Of a stretch of DNA of 64,000 nt, positions 21,380 to 33,650 are shown one piece after another. The stretch covers positions 1,537,417,072-1,537,481,071 of the forward strand of contig OY856409.1 in assembly GCA_963693085.1 (NCBI GenBank), in the 5' to 3' direction. Each line of letters begins with the position of its first letter. Positions within the stretch are counted from its first letter, which is position 1. The translations under genes were made by a program, and so were the position numbers. Under the pieces are notes generated by a model. It was not told the DNA's origin and did not search any database. It saw only the letters and a list, made by a program, of their open reading frames with translations. This DNA comes from Alisma plantago-aquatica. Lineage: Eukaryota > Streptophyta > Magnoliopsida > Alismatales > Alismataceae.

Positions 21380-23165
21380 GTGTGCTTTCCTATGAATGCC
21401 GACCCAAGAATGCATCATCTTCAAGTCCAACGTCTACCGCTCCGCCGTCCACCTCCAGCTCTGACAGAACTGCCCATTTGACAAAAGCTGAATTTGATGC
21501 TTTGATAGAACCAATTATGGAGGATGCGTCCCCACAACCACAATGTGCAACACCACTGCCCTTGTCATCCTGACCCTTAGTTTCCTCAACTCATCTATCA
21601 ATTTCAGCGACATGTCCTTTGACATCCTCAACATCACAACCACAACTACAGCCTCAGTCTCAACCTTGAGCACAAAGACAATTACTTCTAGATGATGAGG
21701 ATTAGGTGATGCCAGATGCATCACATCCAGAGGCACCCCAACAATAGCTAGAGAGAGCCTGAGGTTACTAGTAGTCGGGTGAAGAAGCCGAAGCACCTAG
21801 AGTGCTTAACACACAAGGTGATTGCCACCTGTTATGCGTGTCAGGCAATGATGGAGAGCATGGGTTTCTACACCTATTTTTAGGTCATAATGGAAGCAAT
21901 GGTCCTCTTCGACGTCTTAGAAACACCACATGATACACATGTGGAGACAACACGCCAGTTCTTTGACACCTTAGAGAAGGTGTCTAATGATGGCAAAGAT
22001 TACATTAGAGTGGTGATTGAAGATAGACGATGGGTTCTCACTTCAAAAATGCTAAACAAAATCTTAGCATCCAATGATGAGATAACGACCCTCTTAGATA
22101 GGGGAAGGATAGAAAATGATTTGAGTACAACTTAGATAACCATGTGGAAGAACTTCATTGGACATAACAACTTTGTAGAGTGGAAGTCTAAAAAAGTCTG
22201 ATTAATAGTCCATTCCTCCACTACATGCAAAAGTGCTTGCAAACACAATCTTTGATAGGTATGAGAATCGAGGCAACTGCACAAAGAAGGACCTTTTTGT
22301 CTTGGGTTGGTTGATTAAAGGGAATTATGTAAATTGGGTGCTTTGTTGATAGATCATCTGAGGACAGTCCCCTCCAAGAGAAAGAATCCATTCAATATGG
22401 GGGTATCATGACGTCCATTATAGTTTCCTTAGGTCACGATGTTTCTGGATATACCAAGGCAGAAGGGGGGAAGTTAGTAGACATGCACTACCTATTATGT
22501 TCCTCCATGATTTTTGTAGTAGATCAAAAGATCATATATCAGATCAACCCCCCCATGCATGTATCTCACTGGAGTTACCCTACCACACTCTGCCTCTCCT
22601 AGAGGAGCATGGGCACACACCAGATTTCTTGGAGACCCTGAGGAGATATGAGGAGGAGCACCCAAGAGAGGAAGGAGTGCCAGAGGTGATACTGACTGAG
22701 GGACTGGGAGAGCCTTCATGGGCGGTAGAGCAGAGGAGAGAAACATAGGCTAGAGATGCACATTGGGTCAGGAGATGGGAGGTGGAGACATCACAACAGA
22801 CACAACAACCTTCAATGAATGCATATGACATGTCTACTATACATGCCCAGTTGGACGATATTTAGAGCACACAAGATAGGATTTTGATGGCATAAGAGGG
22901 ATATCAGTGCACACATGATTCAATGTGGTTGGATCATCAATAGGTGCATTATTAGATCAACCACATGTACCAGTTTCAGCATGTCCAAGCCCAGAGGAAC
23001 CCCCAATGGGGGGAAGATTGTGGGGTGCATTGTCTGCATATCATGATTCCTACCTACCTCCACAGTCAGACTACTGAAGAACCTACTACAAACATCCTCC
23101 ACCACAGGGAAGACCACCATTGGAGCCACCAAAAGGATCATCTACCCTATCACTCCTAGACTTTA
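21380..23165 (+). pseudogene. Env-position (Athila ORF-like) pseudogene of element B
   Basis: Athila-type elements carry an extra ORF between pol and the 3' LTR, sometimes called env-like, with no proven function. Here open pieces in different frames cover 21382-21573, 21890-22135, 22408-22602, 22497-22748 and 22965-23159. Recognisable elements are a Ser/Pro-rich start and a globular part (FFDTLEKVSNDGKDYIRVVI, near 21960-22020). A block MTSIIVSLGHDVSGYTKAEG near 22408-22467 follows, then an acidic Glu-rich helix near 22620-22690. The segment near 22790-22960 resembles the usual coiled-coil region. No signal peptide or membrane segment is visible, and frameshifts and stops rule out a product. 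The family assignment rests on position and on general likeness. Confidence 0.55.
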
Positions 23166-23190
23166 GTGTCATGCTGAGGACAACATGGTT

Positions 23191-23207
23191 CAAAAGTTTG
23201 GGGTGGT
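23191..23207 (+). promoter_or_regulatory. Internal polypurine-tract-like motif of element B
   Basis: CAAAAGTTTGGGGTGGT follows GAGGACAAC. The same GAGGACAA...AAGTTTGGGGTGGT arrangement recurs at 24522-24553 beside the LTR, so there are two copies 1.35 kb apart. Confidence 0.65.
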
Positions 23208-24540
23208 AGGGTGCTATGCCCTTTCCCATTTCACTCTTTTTGCATTTCACCTACCATTTAGTTTTGTTTTCTTGTTTGTTTTGTTACTTTTTCTATATAG
23301 AGTATATTTTACCTTATTTGCATGCTTGCATGTCATGTAATTTACTTTCTGCCAATTTTGTGTAATTTTCAAAAAGTTTGCTCCTTTTATCATTTATTGC
23401 ACATCATGTAGATTTTTGTAATTTTTGCATGTTTTAGCTAGGATTTGCTTGTTTTCTTCTTTATGTTTCGTAATGAAGGCTTAGATGTGATTGTAGAAAA
23501 TTTGACACCATTTTGGCCAATTTTTCCCAAATTTAGAATGTTCATCCCAAAAAGCATGTTTTGACCCAATCTCTACTTTGTGGATTGAAAATGATGACCT
23601 TAGACTAATGCAAGTGAATTATCATGTTTTATTGCTAAATGGCCTCAGTCTTGACTTTTTACATGCAAACCACCTCTCTCATGCTTGTGAACTGTTTGGT
23701 TGAATTGTGATTTAAGCAAGCTGTAAATGCTTATAGTTTTGTAGAATCTCATGATAGAAATATGGATTTAATATTGCTCATTCATGTGGCGTGTCTTTGC
23801 TTGATGAAATTGTTGGAGTAACTTTCATGCAGGATATCTCATGTTGAAGTTCATACTAGTAACCCCTCTTTGACTCACTTATGTTCTGCCATCTTCTTAC
23901 CTCTCTGCCTCATGGAAGGATGCCAAAGTGGACATCTGCAACCTTGGCCACCTCTAGAAGTTTGAAGTGGCCATATCTATACCCACCGCTTCACTCTCAC
24001 CACCATGTGCCCTAGATACACCAAGGGAAAAGAAAAAAAATGCAAAAATAAAAAAAATATGTTCTAGTTTGAGGGCATCTAAACAAAGAAAAGATGAGTG
24101 TGTAAAAGCACTCCAAACTCTTACTACAACCCTTTCATCCTTTTGCACACCCATGGAGCTAGGAAACATTAATCCTAGCTCATTTTGTCATTTTTTGTAG
24201 CCAAGTGGGTTACTTAGTGTGGATGGACATATGAGATTGAATGCATGAATGTAAAATAGCAAAATTAGTCATTTTTTACTTTCACCACCATGAAATGGTT
24301 TACCCAGAGTGATATGACAACCATATGGATTTATTGTATTTTCTTTGCTCTATATTTGAAGTTTGCATGCTCAGTGCTTTAATCATGATTGGTTTATGAA
24401 AGAGGAGATGAGAGAGATGGAATGCATGCACTTAGACACCTTTGAGCCCTTTTAGTCAATATTCATCTATTGTGTTTTCTTGATTGTTGAAAAATTGAAG
24501 AGAGATTGAGTTTTAGCATACATGAGGACAAGTATGTTTT
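23208..24540 (+). other. Noncoding 3' region of element B
   Basis: AT-rich with T-rich runs and no supported frame. It lies between the two polypurine-tract-like motifs. Confidence 0.6.
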
Positions 24541-24553
24541 AAGTTTGGGGTGG
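24541..24553 (+). promoter_or_regulatory. Polypurine tract of element B at the 3' LTR
   Basis: AAGTTTGGGGTGG directly precedes TGATGTAGCCC, taken as the LTR start. GAGGACAAG lies just upstream. Confidence 0.7.
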
Positions 24554-24864
24554 TGATGTAGCCCTATTTTAGGGCTTCATCTTATGTCATATTGCACTTC
24601 AATCACATCTACAACTGCTAGATTACATGTTATTTCCCTCAATATGTGTTTTACTATCAAATGCACTTATGGATTTTTTATATGTTTTATAGGTACTTTG
24701 AACACTAATTAATGGAATAGAGAGATGATGGTTGAATATAGGGTTTCCCCAGGCTTAGAGGAGCCGAAACAAGGCCAAAACCACTCCCAACATACCCCAA
24801 GTGGTCAAAGAATGTATTGAAGCAATAACCTTCATGGATGACTAAGTTCAAGACTCATATGCAG

Positions 24865-25165
24865 GGAAAGGACCCCAAAACGGCCATGCTACCATGGAAT
24901 GGCCATTTTGGGACATGCCCCAATCAACAGAACATTCAAAATATCACCCAGAATCCCAACAGGACCGTGCTCGCCATTAGGCCCGTGCTGTCCAGAGCCC
25001 AACACGATCGTGTTGGCCAGAACAGCCATGCTGGCAGACCCAGAAGCCCAAAATTCCCATGTTCACCCCATTATTCCACCACGACCATTCCCATCCACCA
25101 AGACCATTCCCATTCACCCCCAGAACGACTTTGTTGCCAAGCACGACTGTGCTACATGCAAATTT
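24865..25165 (+). repeat. Array of ACGACCGTGCTG-type words in U3 of element B
   Basis: About ten related words occur at irregular 20-40 bp spacing, such as CGGCCATGCTACC, GACCGTGCTCG, CACGATCGTGTTGG, CAGCCATGCTGG, CACGACCATTCCC and CACGACTGTGCTAC. CACGATCGTG is a perfect palindrome. The array ends about 70 bases before the TATA box. Confidence 0.65.
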
Positions 25166-25227
25166 ACACAATTTTTTGCACTGCATTCCCTACTTTACCC
25201 TAACTTAACCTAGTGCTTCCCCACCAC

Positions 25228-25239
25228 CTATATATATAC
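25228..25239 (+). promoter_or_regulatory. TATA box in 3' LTR of element B
   Basis: CTATATATATAC lies about 675 bases into the LTR, flanked by an imperfect inverted repeat (CCACCACC...GGTGGTGG). Confidence 0.6.
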
Positions 25240-26817
25240 TTGGGTGGTGGCTCTAGTACAAGGTTAGCTACCCTACATCCCCTCTATACTCCCCATTTCC
25301 TCCTCCATCCATCCCCCCTCATTTCACCTCCATTACATCATTTCCACCACTAAAACCCTAGTTTTCTAGTGTTTTAGCCACTTTCTACCATACATCCATG
25401 CTCTTGCACCTTAGAGGAGGGAGGACGACCTTGCAACTACTGGAGAGGAGGAGTCTTCCATTTACACCGAGCTCCATGGATACTTCTACCTCTTTCAATT
25501 TCCTTTTTGTATTTTCCATTTCGATGAGTAGCTAGGCCCCTTGGGTGGGCTGTTTGGGGCCAAAAATGTTACTTTGATACCATGTTGGGGGAAAATGATA
25601 CGTAAACATTGTAATTTCATTTGCTAATGATTATGTTCTATTTTTATCCCACTCATGAATTTCTTGTTGGTTTGTGCTTGAAATCACATAGGAATTTAGG
25701 GAAATAGCTTACATGTGTGAATTTTGGGATTTGCTCCTAGGTCCAATTCATGGATCCCTAGCTAGCCAGCCATCTTACTACATGCTAATCAATTCTCCTA
25801 ACCCTATTTGAGAGATCTAAGTACCTAGTTTAGATGAATTTAGTGTGCGTAGCATGGAGCTTTCTCAAGTTTAGAATGTGGGTGATGTGAGGCCTAAAAC
25901 CTCATTTCTACTCCCATTACTACCCTCATCCCCTAATCACCCTAAGACAATCTAAACTAGAAACCTAGGCTTGTTTAGACTCTAATTGAATTGCACCTAA
26001 ACCCTAACCCAATTTAGCCTCATAAGGGTAGTAGGAGGTGTTAGAGACTAGTTTTCCTATACACAACCTATCCTATCCATGGCCAGTTAGTAGTTTAGGG
26101 CAATTCATTACCCTCTAGCTAGTTGTTTGGTTTGGTAATCTAAATGAAAGCATAATATTCACATGTCACCCCAACCTAATTGATAAGTGTATCCCCTAAA
26201 CAGCCCACGTTTCCCTTTATTACTTTAAAACCCTAATTGCCTTCTTGCTTAGCTAGTGTTAGCTTAGTTAGTTCTTTACTTTTCTTAGTTAGCGTCTTGC
26301 CTTGTTCTTGCTTTGCTCTTACTAGTTTAGGTCTTTAATTGCTCTTTTGTCATGCTTTCTAGCTTACTGTAGTGTAGACCTCTGCTTGCTTGCTTTACTA
26401 TATCTTGCTATTTTCTTTGCTTGCCTTGTATTTTCTTGCTCAGTAGAATTAACTGTCTAGGGTTAACTTAGGTTTTTATTTTGTTTGTTCTCCTTTACTT
26501 GCTTGCTTGTTCAACCCTTAGTGTAATCAACAAGATTAACTTCAACCCCAGACTCCACAGTAGGAACCTAGCTCAAAAAGAACCCAACTGTAGTGCCCCC
26601 TTTTCTCCCTATGGATCGATCCTATACTTGTCACCCTCCTATACTATGACATGACCCTATGTGCTTGCGGGTGTAGTATTTTTCAATAAAAGTAGGTGTG
26701 TAGGTTTATGTCATTATAAAGTTTGGAAGTTATTCCGCTGTGTGTCCCGATCTCATGGGGCGCATCTAGTCAAATTTCAATTGGTTATTGTGTGCACCTC
26801 TAGCGAGATGCACGACA

Positions 26818-27509
26818 TCTCATTTTGATAGTAATGATTGTGATCCTTATATCTGAATGACTATGATGACCACATGTTATTCGTTTTACTATTACACTAC
26901 TCAACAAGAACTTAAATAAGGGTTGATAAAAGTAGTGGTTAGATGCATTGGGATACATATCGATCACTATAGGTGACATTGATGAAATTTTTACCTCCTA
27001 TTGAAGTAAAATCTTGGACTCTTGATGAGTGAGACTATGAAATGCCTGACCATCATCATGTAGATAAACATTGGATATTGAGATCACATGTATTTAAATA
27101 GTCCACTATAGATCAAGAAACATAGACTGAATATTATGAGGATGAAAATTGTGTGCCTCAAATTCAATTTGGATATTGATGACAAAGAAAATATACTTTA
27201 ATGGTAACATGGTCATAAAGTTGAAGTTGTTCTCTTACTTATGAAAATACTTGGGTGGAAATGATGTGTTGCTAGATAACATTCATTACTTTTGAAATCA
27301 TAATATTATTAGGAACATAACTACCAATATCATGTCGAACATATGGGGTATCACATATACAGATGGACTTCAAGAGGAGGATATTCATTTAGTTTACTTA
27401 AGGTTTAGTGAGAACCAATTACACACGGTAGTGGTTAATATATTAATTGGACCAGGACCTGTTCACATGAACCCGATATGTTTTATTAGGTTTATAAACC
27501 CTTCTTATG

Positions 27510-27544
<35 letters not shown>

Positions 27545-29177
27545 TCACCATATCATTTGTGCAACTTTAGATTTTGAAACCCTAGACTATACATACATAT
27601 TGGGATAGAAATGAATCTATAAAGCTAGAACCCCACAGAAACTAACATCCTCCTTCCATATACAGTTCACATCCATCTCCATGGAAGAGTAGAGACATGA
27701 GTGCACGATTCTTACATTTGTATGCCTGCTTTGTTGCACACGTACACGGAGAAAGAATATGATGGGAATACGGATGTGCATTGTATTCACAAGAGGAAGA
27801 CACAAAAGCTTATATGCGGCAAGGCATATCTTGTAATCCCTCTATTTTTGAACATGTTGTTGACAATAAGATATTGTTGTAGGGTCTTTATAGTGCATGT
27901 CAACATTCCAATACCTAAAAAGCAATACCCCCATGTCTTTGCACAATGAAACAAAGTGGAGACTTCGCTAAGGATTGCATGATTTCTAAGATCCCATGAG
28001 AGGTCAATGATTGACTATTGCACTTATGTATCCCAGAATATTGGCCATGTTAAAGTATGTCCACTTTCCCATTGTGGTCTTGCATGCATGTACCACCTAC
28101 ATCCTTTGTTGTTAATCTAATTTTTTATATGGTCTTGTTGTGGGTGCCCTATTGTTCAATTTTGGTGTTGTCATTTACTTCAAATTTTTATCTACTCAGA
28201 GAGATACTTTGGGTTTTAGGAAAACATGCTCATATGGAGTTCCCTGATTTTCCATGCCATTATTAGGTCCATTTGATCACTATGACTAAGGTTTTTTTAT
28301 CCTAACTTTCATATTTTCTTGACCTTATGGTGAGAGTTTGTCACACACCCAAACTTATCTTATAATTTCCTCCAAATTGTGAGATAGACACACACTTGTG
28401 GCTTGTGACCAGAAGTGACACCCTTCTTTTAAGCCCCCTTCTAACTCTAGTCAAGTAGTTGTGATGCTTTTATTTAAACTTGAAAGATTTCCAGGGACGC
28501 TCGCATTGCATAGAATCTTGGAAAGAATATTGAGAAAGGGGAAAATGATTAATGATAGGATGGCCCAAATGATGAGTCACAAAACAACTTAGAGACTCAC
28601 AAAAGGAATCACGAACCTCATCAGAGGTTACACAATCAAAAGATTTGAATTATACCCCTATTATAAAGCAGAAGGGGTGGTTTATATACATACCAACATA
28701 TTAAAGGAGGTTGAAGGAAATAATTTTTTGGGTTTATGGATGTTTGTTGATTGTTTCTAGAAGGAAGTATTTATTTGTTAAGGCTCATTTTGGAGGGAAT
28801 GATAAATGGATTTCAAGGTAAGGGGAAATGGGTGGTCCAAGCTGAATTGACCTTTTTGGTGGATGAAACCATATTGAACACAGGATGGTTCTGCTTGCAA
28901 TGAGATTTTAATGCTAACAATTTTGGTATATCCTTTTTAGGTTGTTATGGGAGACAGACAGAGAAAAAAGGAATCCTAATTACTGCTAACAATTGTGCAC
29001 CATTCCTATCAAGTGTGTGAGATGACCATGGAGGTCATATATGTTCTTGGTCAAGAGTTTGACTGAGGACAAACACTTTCATACTTAGGGTGTGTGGGCA
29101 TAAGATCCATGTGGTTGGGATTAGAATGTTCTAAAGTAGTGATTTTTTGATCTCAAGCTAAAACAAGGTCATGTGTT
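26818..29177. other. Unassigned AT-rich repeat debris, no supported gene
   Basis: Open frames of 60-82 codons occur (for example 27332-27577 and 27701-27949), but none has a recognisable motif and one includes a TA microsatellite (27510-27541). I see no LTR ends or domains here. Confidence 0.5.
27510..27541. repeat. (TA)n microsatellite
   Basis: About 16 perfect TA units. Confidence 0.95.
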
Positions 29178-29303
<126 letters not shown>

Positions 29304-29520
29304 CATGTATAATGTGATTATCTTTGCTTTTGTTTTGATTTGTTTTTGTTTTATTTATAGTGTCTAGGATTATCAAAAACTAATAAAACCAGTTTCCTAG
29401 ATAATTAGGAAGTGTAGAGCTTGAATATAAGATTAGGTTTTTATTTTTAGGTTTATAATCACTTGAGTGAGGTACTTGAGATATATCTAAATCTGATTGT
29501 CTAGAATTATATAGAAACCT

Positions 29521-30360
29521 TTTGTAACGTCAATGCCCATTCACAAACTCAAAGTTGTGAGAATGATGAATAGCACCATAGATCACCACTAGCCTTGGTT
29601 TCACACTTTGTCCTCTCTCATGCAAAGATTGATTTCAACATTTTGACAATTCTAGTTTTACTATGAGATAAACATATTTAATTGCAAAGTAGGTCATCTT
29701 AATTGTATGGGTAGCCCAAATTCTTTAAAAATCACTTTATCCAAAGTACAATCTTCCACACTTAGAGTGTTTATGTCCTTTTCAAGGCTAAACTATATGA
29801 CCTCATAATCTATTCCCTAGTTCGTTGTAGGTCCTAAGTAGCCCATGCACACCCAACTTTTACTCACCGATATCAACACTAGGGTGGCTCCATCTTGCCT
29901 CAACACATATCCCCTTTCCTCGTGCATAGAACACATGGCTCAAGACTGTAATCCTACAAGTCCATGTAAGCCCCACCTACTAGAGGGGAAATAGATATGA
30001 TACTATATATAATGCTCGGTTCCACATCCCAAGATTCTGGTAGAGTTTCAAGAATGATGACTAGCCCCACAAACCACCACTACTTTATTGTGTGTTTTTC
30101 CTCACCCAGGAACAACTGAGGTTCCACTTCCCGAAAGTCACTCATCCTAGTACTACTTTGAAATAAGCACCCTTAACTACACAATACTATTGATGGACTA
30201 CCTCAAAAGGAGGTGCACCTTGCTGATATGGGTTGCCCAATCATTCCTTTCAAGATCACTTGATCCACGACCTCATATCCTAGGATTTTATAGGTTTAAA
30301 GGTTTGAAAGTTGAGGAGAGAAATTTCTCATCTTATGTAGCCCATGTATTGTTTTTGTCT
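29521..30360. repeat. Two diverged copies of a ~280-340 bp module
   Basis: Segments 29521-29860 and about 30020-30360 share the same order of blocks. Examples are AGAATGATGA-TAGC...CACCACTA, ATGGGTAGCCCAA / ATGGGTTGCCCAA, GACCTCATAATC / GACCTCATATCC, and GTAGCCCATG. Identity is low overall. ACTATATATAATGCTCGG near 30002 is a possible TATA. The family is not recognised; it may be an old LTR. Confidence 0.5.
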
Positions 30361-30619
30361 CACAAAGCTTGTTGTCCCCCTTTTTCGAAGAATAAATTAA
30401 AAGATTCAAAGGTAAATGAAGGTAGGAAACAAGATTGCACAACACAAACCCCAACATTGAAAAACATACCTAAGAAGAAAAGATACATGTACACTAAGGC
30501 ATTACATATTAAGAGTATCAATATAAACATTCACACTAGACCATCATTTATCAAAACCTTCAAATTTGTCTTACAAAGTCCTTTGGTTTCTATCATGTGA
30601 AATATATTAGAGAACTAAT
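30361..30619. other. No supported feature
   Basis: An open frame here (from 30190) has no coding signature. The 3' end of the minus-strand LINE may extend into this stretch, but no poly-T run marks it. Confidence 0.4.
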
Positions 30620-31284
30620 ATAGAACTAATATTCTCCTTCTTGATATTGAAAGAGAGTCGTCCCTTAATCGACAAAGGAGTAGTAGTATGTATCTATAAT
30701 CTTGTAATCTATATCATACTATCTTTGCATATTCACAACCAAAAAACACATGATACATATTCTCTTTGTGACTTTTGTAGAGTATACACATATATGGGAA
30801 CTAGGATCCTTTATGGTGTACATATGATCTTGAGTAAGAACATATTTTGAATGTCCTCCAACCATAACACCTTAAATTAGGAGCAAACTATTTCCAAATC
30901 TATTTCCCCATTCAGCCGCAAGAATTATCTCCCTAGAAAACTCCCAAAAATATGTTAACTCCTTTCTTTACAATCCAATAAAATAAAGTCATCTCCTTGT
31001 CCCAAGGTACTAGCCAACAATTTTATAGTCTCCAAAATCTTTCTGTAATTCATGGATTCGGGATCAATCCAAACTCCATCATTATAGATATCATAACCAT
31101 TTTGCTAACTTCCCTTCGACTAGATTTAGAACATCTCTTTCATTTGTAACCACCTCAAGGGAAACACTTGCATCCACTTAGGGGTCCCTCTAAAGCATAA
31201 TGTTGGCTACATTTATAGAAACAATACTCACACTAGACATTATACACAATCTAAATTGAAGAAGACGTTTTGAATCCATGAAGA
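30620..31284 (-). pseudogene. LINE remnant, 3' part (zinc-binding RT tail)
   Basis: The minus strand contains, across frame changes, a block resembling the zinc-binding region after the reverse transcriptase of plant LINEs. It has a TQDHMYTIKDPSSHICVYST stretch near 30790-30860, followed by spaced Cys residues. It continues the LINE piece at 33425-33650: removing the solo LTR and one copy of its GAAGA duplication brings the two pieces together. Several stops are present. No poly-A end was located. Confidence 0.55.
31280..31284. repeat. Target site duplication of the solo LTR, left copy (GAAGA)
   Basis: Repeated exactly at 33425-33429. Confidence 0.8.
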
Positions 31285-31800
31285 TGTTGGGTTTTACATG
31301 GTCAGAGTAGGCATTGAAAGCAATTTTTTTACTTGACCATGAACCCATAACCAACAGATCGCATCATCATCTATGTAATGGAAAGGATGGTTTTAGTGAG
31401 ATATACCTATTCCTGAGGCTTGCTTAGTGACTATACCTCACAGCAAATGCAGTCTTCAACCACCTGTCTTTGACGGTGTCTGTACAACTCCTAGTCTTAA
31501 CTCAGACTGTGGTTGACTGTCATCCTCGAGTGGCAGAAGTCTCCCGTACAAACTACCAGGAACTCTAGTCGTCTTGAAGGAAAAATTATAAGGAGTTGTC
31601 CCCTTCTGTCGGCGTACTAGCCATTGACACACTCTCCCACCACCGGTTGTTTTTTGTAGTTGTCTTTCCCTCGTTGTTTTTCCCTGGACGGGTAGAACTT
31701 TCTTAGGATCTCTTAGTTACCATAACTAGAGAGGACAAAAACTTTACAGAGAAACTCATGTTCTAAGTTGTGTCTCTGGAGAAGCCCCCTCTACCCCTCG

Positions 31801-31808
31801 ATTTATAG
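31801..31808 (-). promoter_or_regulatory. TATA box in the solo LTR
   Basis: The reverse complement is CTATAAAT, at the same place as the TATA box in the family's other LTRs (56589-56603). Confidence 0.55.
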
Positions 31809-31904
31809 TAGAGGGCATGGTCAGGGTTCCCATTCTGTGCGGGAGTAGAAGGGTCCAGAATTTTCATGAACAATTTACATCACAGTAGGAAAACTGGTCG
31901 TTTC

Positions 31905-32240
31905 ATAACTGAAACAGTCATTTGGGAGTGTGAGCCGATTGGTTCACTAGTGAACTAGTCGATTGGGAGTGTGAGCCAATCGGTTCACCTAGTAAACCGG
32001 TCATTTCACTTCCCAGACCTGCCTACAATTGACTTTCCTTATTCATTTCTAATTAACACAAATATTAATTCTTGTCTCGATCGATTTGAACAAGTGAAAC
32101 AAAAAAAATTTATCACAAATCGAGAAAACCTAACACTACTCATTTGGTCCAAGTGAATTGATCGGTTCACCAGAGTGAACCGGTCGTATCACTGACCATG
32201 AGCCGATCGGTTCACCGAGTGAACTGATCGGTTGGTGGTC
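31905..32240. repeat. Palindromic ACCGATCGGT-type motif array in the solo LTR
   Basis: About eight to nine copies of words such as GCCGATTGGTTCAC, CCAATCGGTTCACC, AACCGGTC, GATCGGTTCACC and CCGATCGGTTCACC lie just upstream of the TATA box on the minus strand. They are more decayed than the same array at 56695-57030. Confidence 0.7.
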
Positions 32241-33424
32241 CAAATTGTGTAGAACATAGTCAACTCAGTTCTCAATCAATTTGACACTCTAATCAGTTGG
32301 TTCAACACTTGAACTTGATGATTCTGAGTTAAGTTTATTGATTGAATGTTTTATTGAGTACCTAAACACTTTAGTAATCAATCCAAACATCATTCATGGA
32401 TAAACTCCTCTTCCAGGTTAATCCTTTGTGTGTGACCCTATAGGTCCCATTTCACGTTGGCAGTGAATGTCCATAACTAGCTTATGACATCACAAGCAAA
32501 GAGCGGTACCTAGTTGCACATCACTGCTACCCAAGCGAAAAGGAAAGTTGGAGAACAACTTTCAATTCTACTATTTGTGATTGGTGTTTTAGGGAATGCA
32601 TAATTCCTTTGTCTTTGATGTCCTGAATGAACTCAAGACATGGAGTCATCATCCTTTCAATGTTCATTCATGTTTCTTAAACTATAGCAGACTGTTTGAG
32701 ATATGTATGACATCAATATCAGATATTGATTTCACATGTACATGCACATGCCTTTCTCAGTCTCACTTATCAAGTGGCTTGGACATCATACTCCCTTAGG
32801 AAGGACATATCCCATATCTATCACTCACAGTCTATCTCATGCGTCAAAGCCACCCAATCATTACCATTATAACAACCCATGTTTCAGGACTGCGTTTGAT
32901 GATGTCAAAGTGTACCCAATCACATACAACGGGTGTAGTGATTTCATGTCTAAGAATCACAATCACCACCATCACTATGAGAGATGATTCTGACTACCAT
33001 GTCATGGTTCCATGTGTCACTCTCATGGTGGGTCTGTCTGATACATTGTTCTCCAACATTTATCTGTGTTTTTAGTATGATATCATATATCATGGCTAAT
33101 GAGACACTATCATCAATCAACACACACTCTAGTCTTGATGTGTCATTGTTGTCTATCAACCTTCCATAATGACATCTGACTAGGGACATAACAAGAATGT
33201 ACATACTCTTAGCATCCATATGATCTCATTGTTCAGGTCCTTAACCTGAACACATACGTTATTGAGTATAGTCATTATTTAGACATTCATTCTGTTTCAT
33301 CATTATCTCATAATTGATTGAGCTAGAATAAATTGGAAGCTTGCCTTTGATATTTATCAAATCAATCAGAATATATGCCAATCCAATCATCATATGATTG
33401 GCTCTCTGGGCATACATACCAATG

Positions 33425-33650
33425 GAAGAATTGTATTAATATGTACTCTCCAAAAGGAATCCCTCTTTAAGTATCTTTCATATATCCATCTCAAGCATAG
33501 ATTATCCTTTTTCATATCAATGTTCCAGATGTTCTTGGCCACACTATCCCTATTAATATCAATTGTATTTCTTAGAGAGAGTCCACCTTCTATTTTAGGG
33601 ATGCATATTTCTTTCAAGGGATCCATATGAATACTTTGTAAATTTCATCG
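33425..33650 (-). pseudogene. LINE remnant, RT C-terminal region
   Basis: The minus frame 33390-33626 reads CIPKIEGGLSLRN, then NIWNIDMKKDNLCLRWIYER and YLKRDSFW, matching the 'PK-x-EGGLGL(K/R)N ... KDSLWVKW(V/I) ... SFW' block after the fingers-palm part of plant non-LTR reverse transcriptases. The true LINE sequence stops at 33425, where the solo LTR was inserted, and resumes at 31284. The 5' part of the LINE is missing beyond about 33650, so it is a 5'-truncated copy. Confidence 0.75.

Larger units (their letters stand above)
6024..26817 (+). mobile_element. Athila-like Ty3/gypsy element B, pol-less, interrupted by a Tekay element
   Basis: Homologous LTR sequence at 6024-7603 and 24554-26817 brackets a plus-strand gag, a protease, a post-pol motif GGGAGGCAACCCA, an env-position ORF region and two polypurine tracts. 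Without the Tekay insert (10135-20532, including one copy of the duplication) B is roughly 10.4 kb in the window. RT, RNase H and integrase are absent: protease runs almost directly into the post-pol motif. The 5' LTR lacks its U3, displaced by element A. LTR divergence is clearly higher than in the nested Tekay, consistent with B being older. Confidence 0.8.
24554..26817 (+). repeat. 3' LTR of element B
   Basis: About 2.26 kb, from TGATGTAGCCC to GCACGACA. From 25249 on it matches the remaining 5' LTR at 6024-7603. U3 (24554-25225) is present only here and carries an array of CACGACCGTG-type words and a TATA box. The exact first base could also be 24551 or 24557. Confidence 0.75.
31285..33424 (-). 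mobile_element. Solo LTR of the Tork-like copia family, inserted in a LINE
   Basis: About 2,140 bp homologous throughout to the LTR at 56038-58215, including the block GTGTGACCCTATAGGTCC near 32440 and GGGCATACATACC at the end. It starts TGTTGGG and ends CCAATG, where the intact LTR ends CCAACA, so the last bases have mutated. GAAGA flanks both ends and there is no internal region, consistent with LTR-LTR recombination. It is more diverged from the other two LTRs than they are from each other. Confidence 0.85.

Noticed and set aside
24838..25213. Two open frames of 104-121 codons
   Set aside because: They lie in U3 of element B over the motif array; Pro/His-rich peptides come from the repeated words.
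30190..30600. A 136-codon plus-strand frame
   Set aside because: No domain, overlaps an old repeated module and the LINE end.
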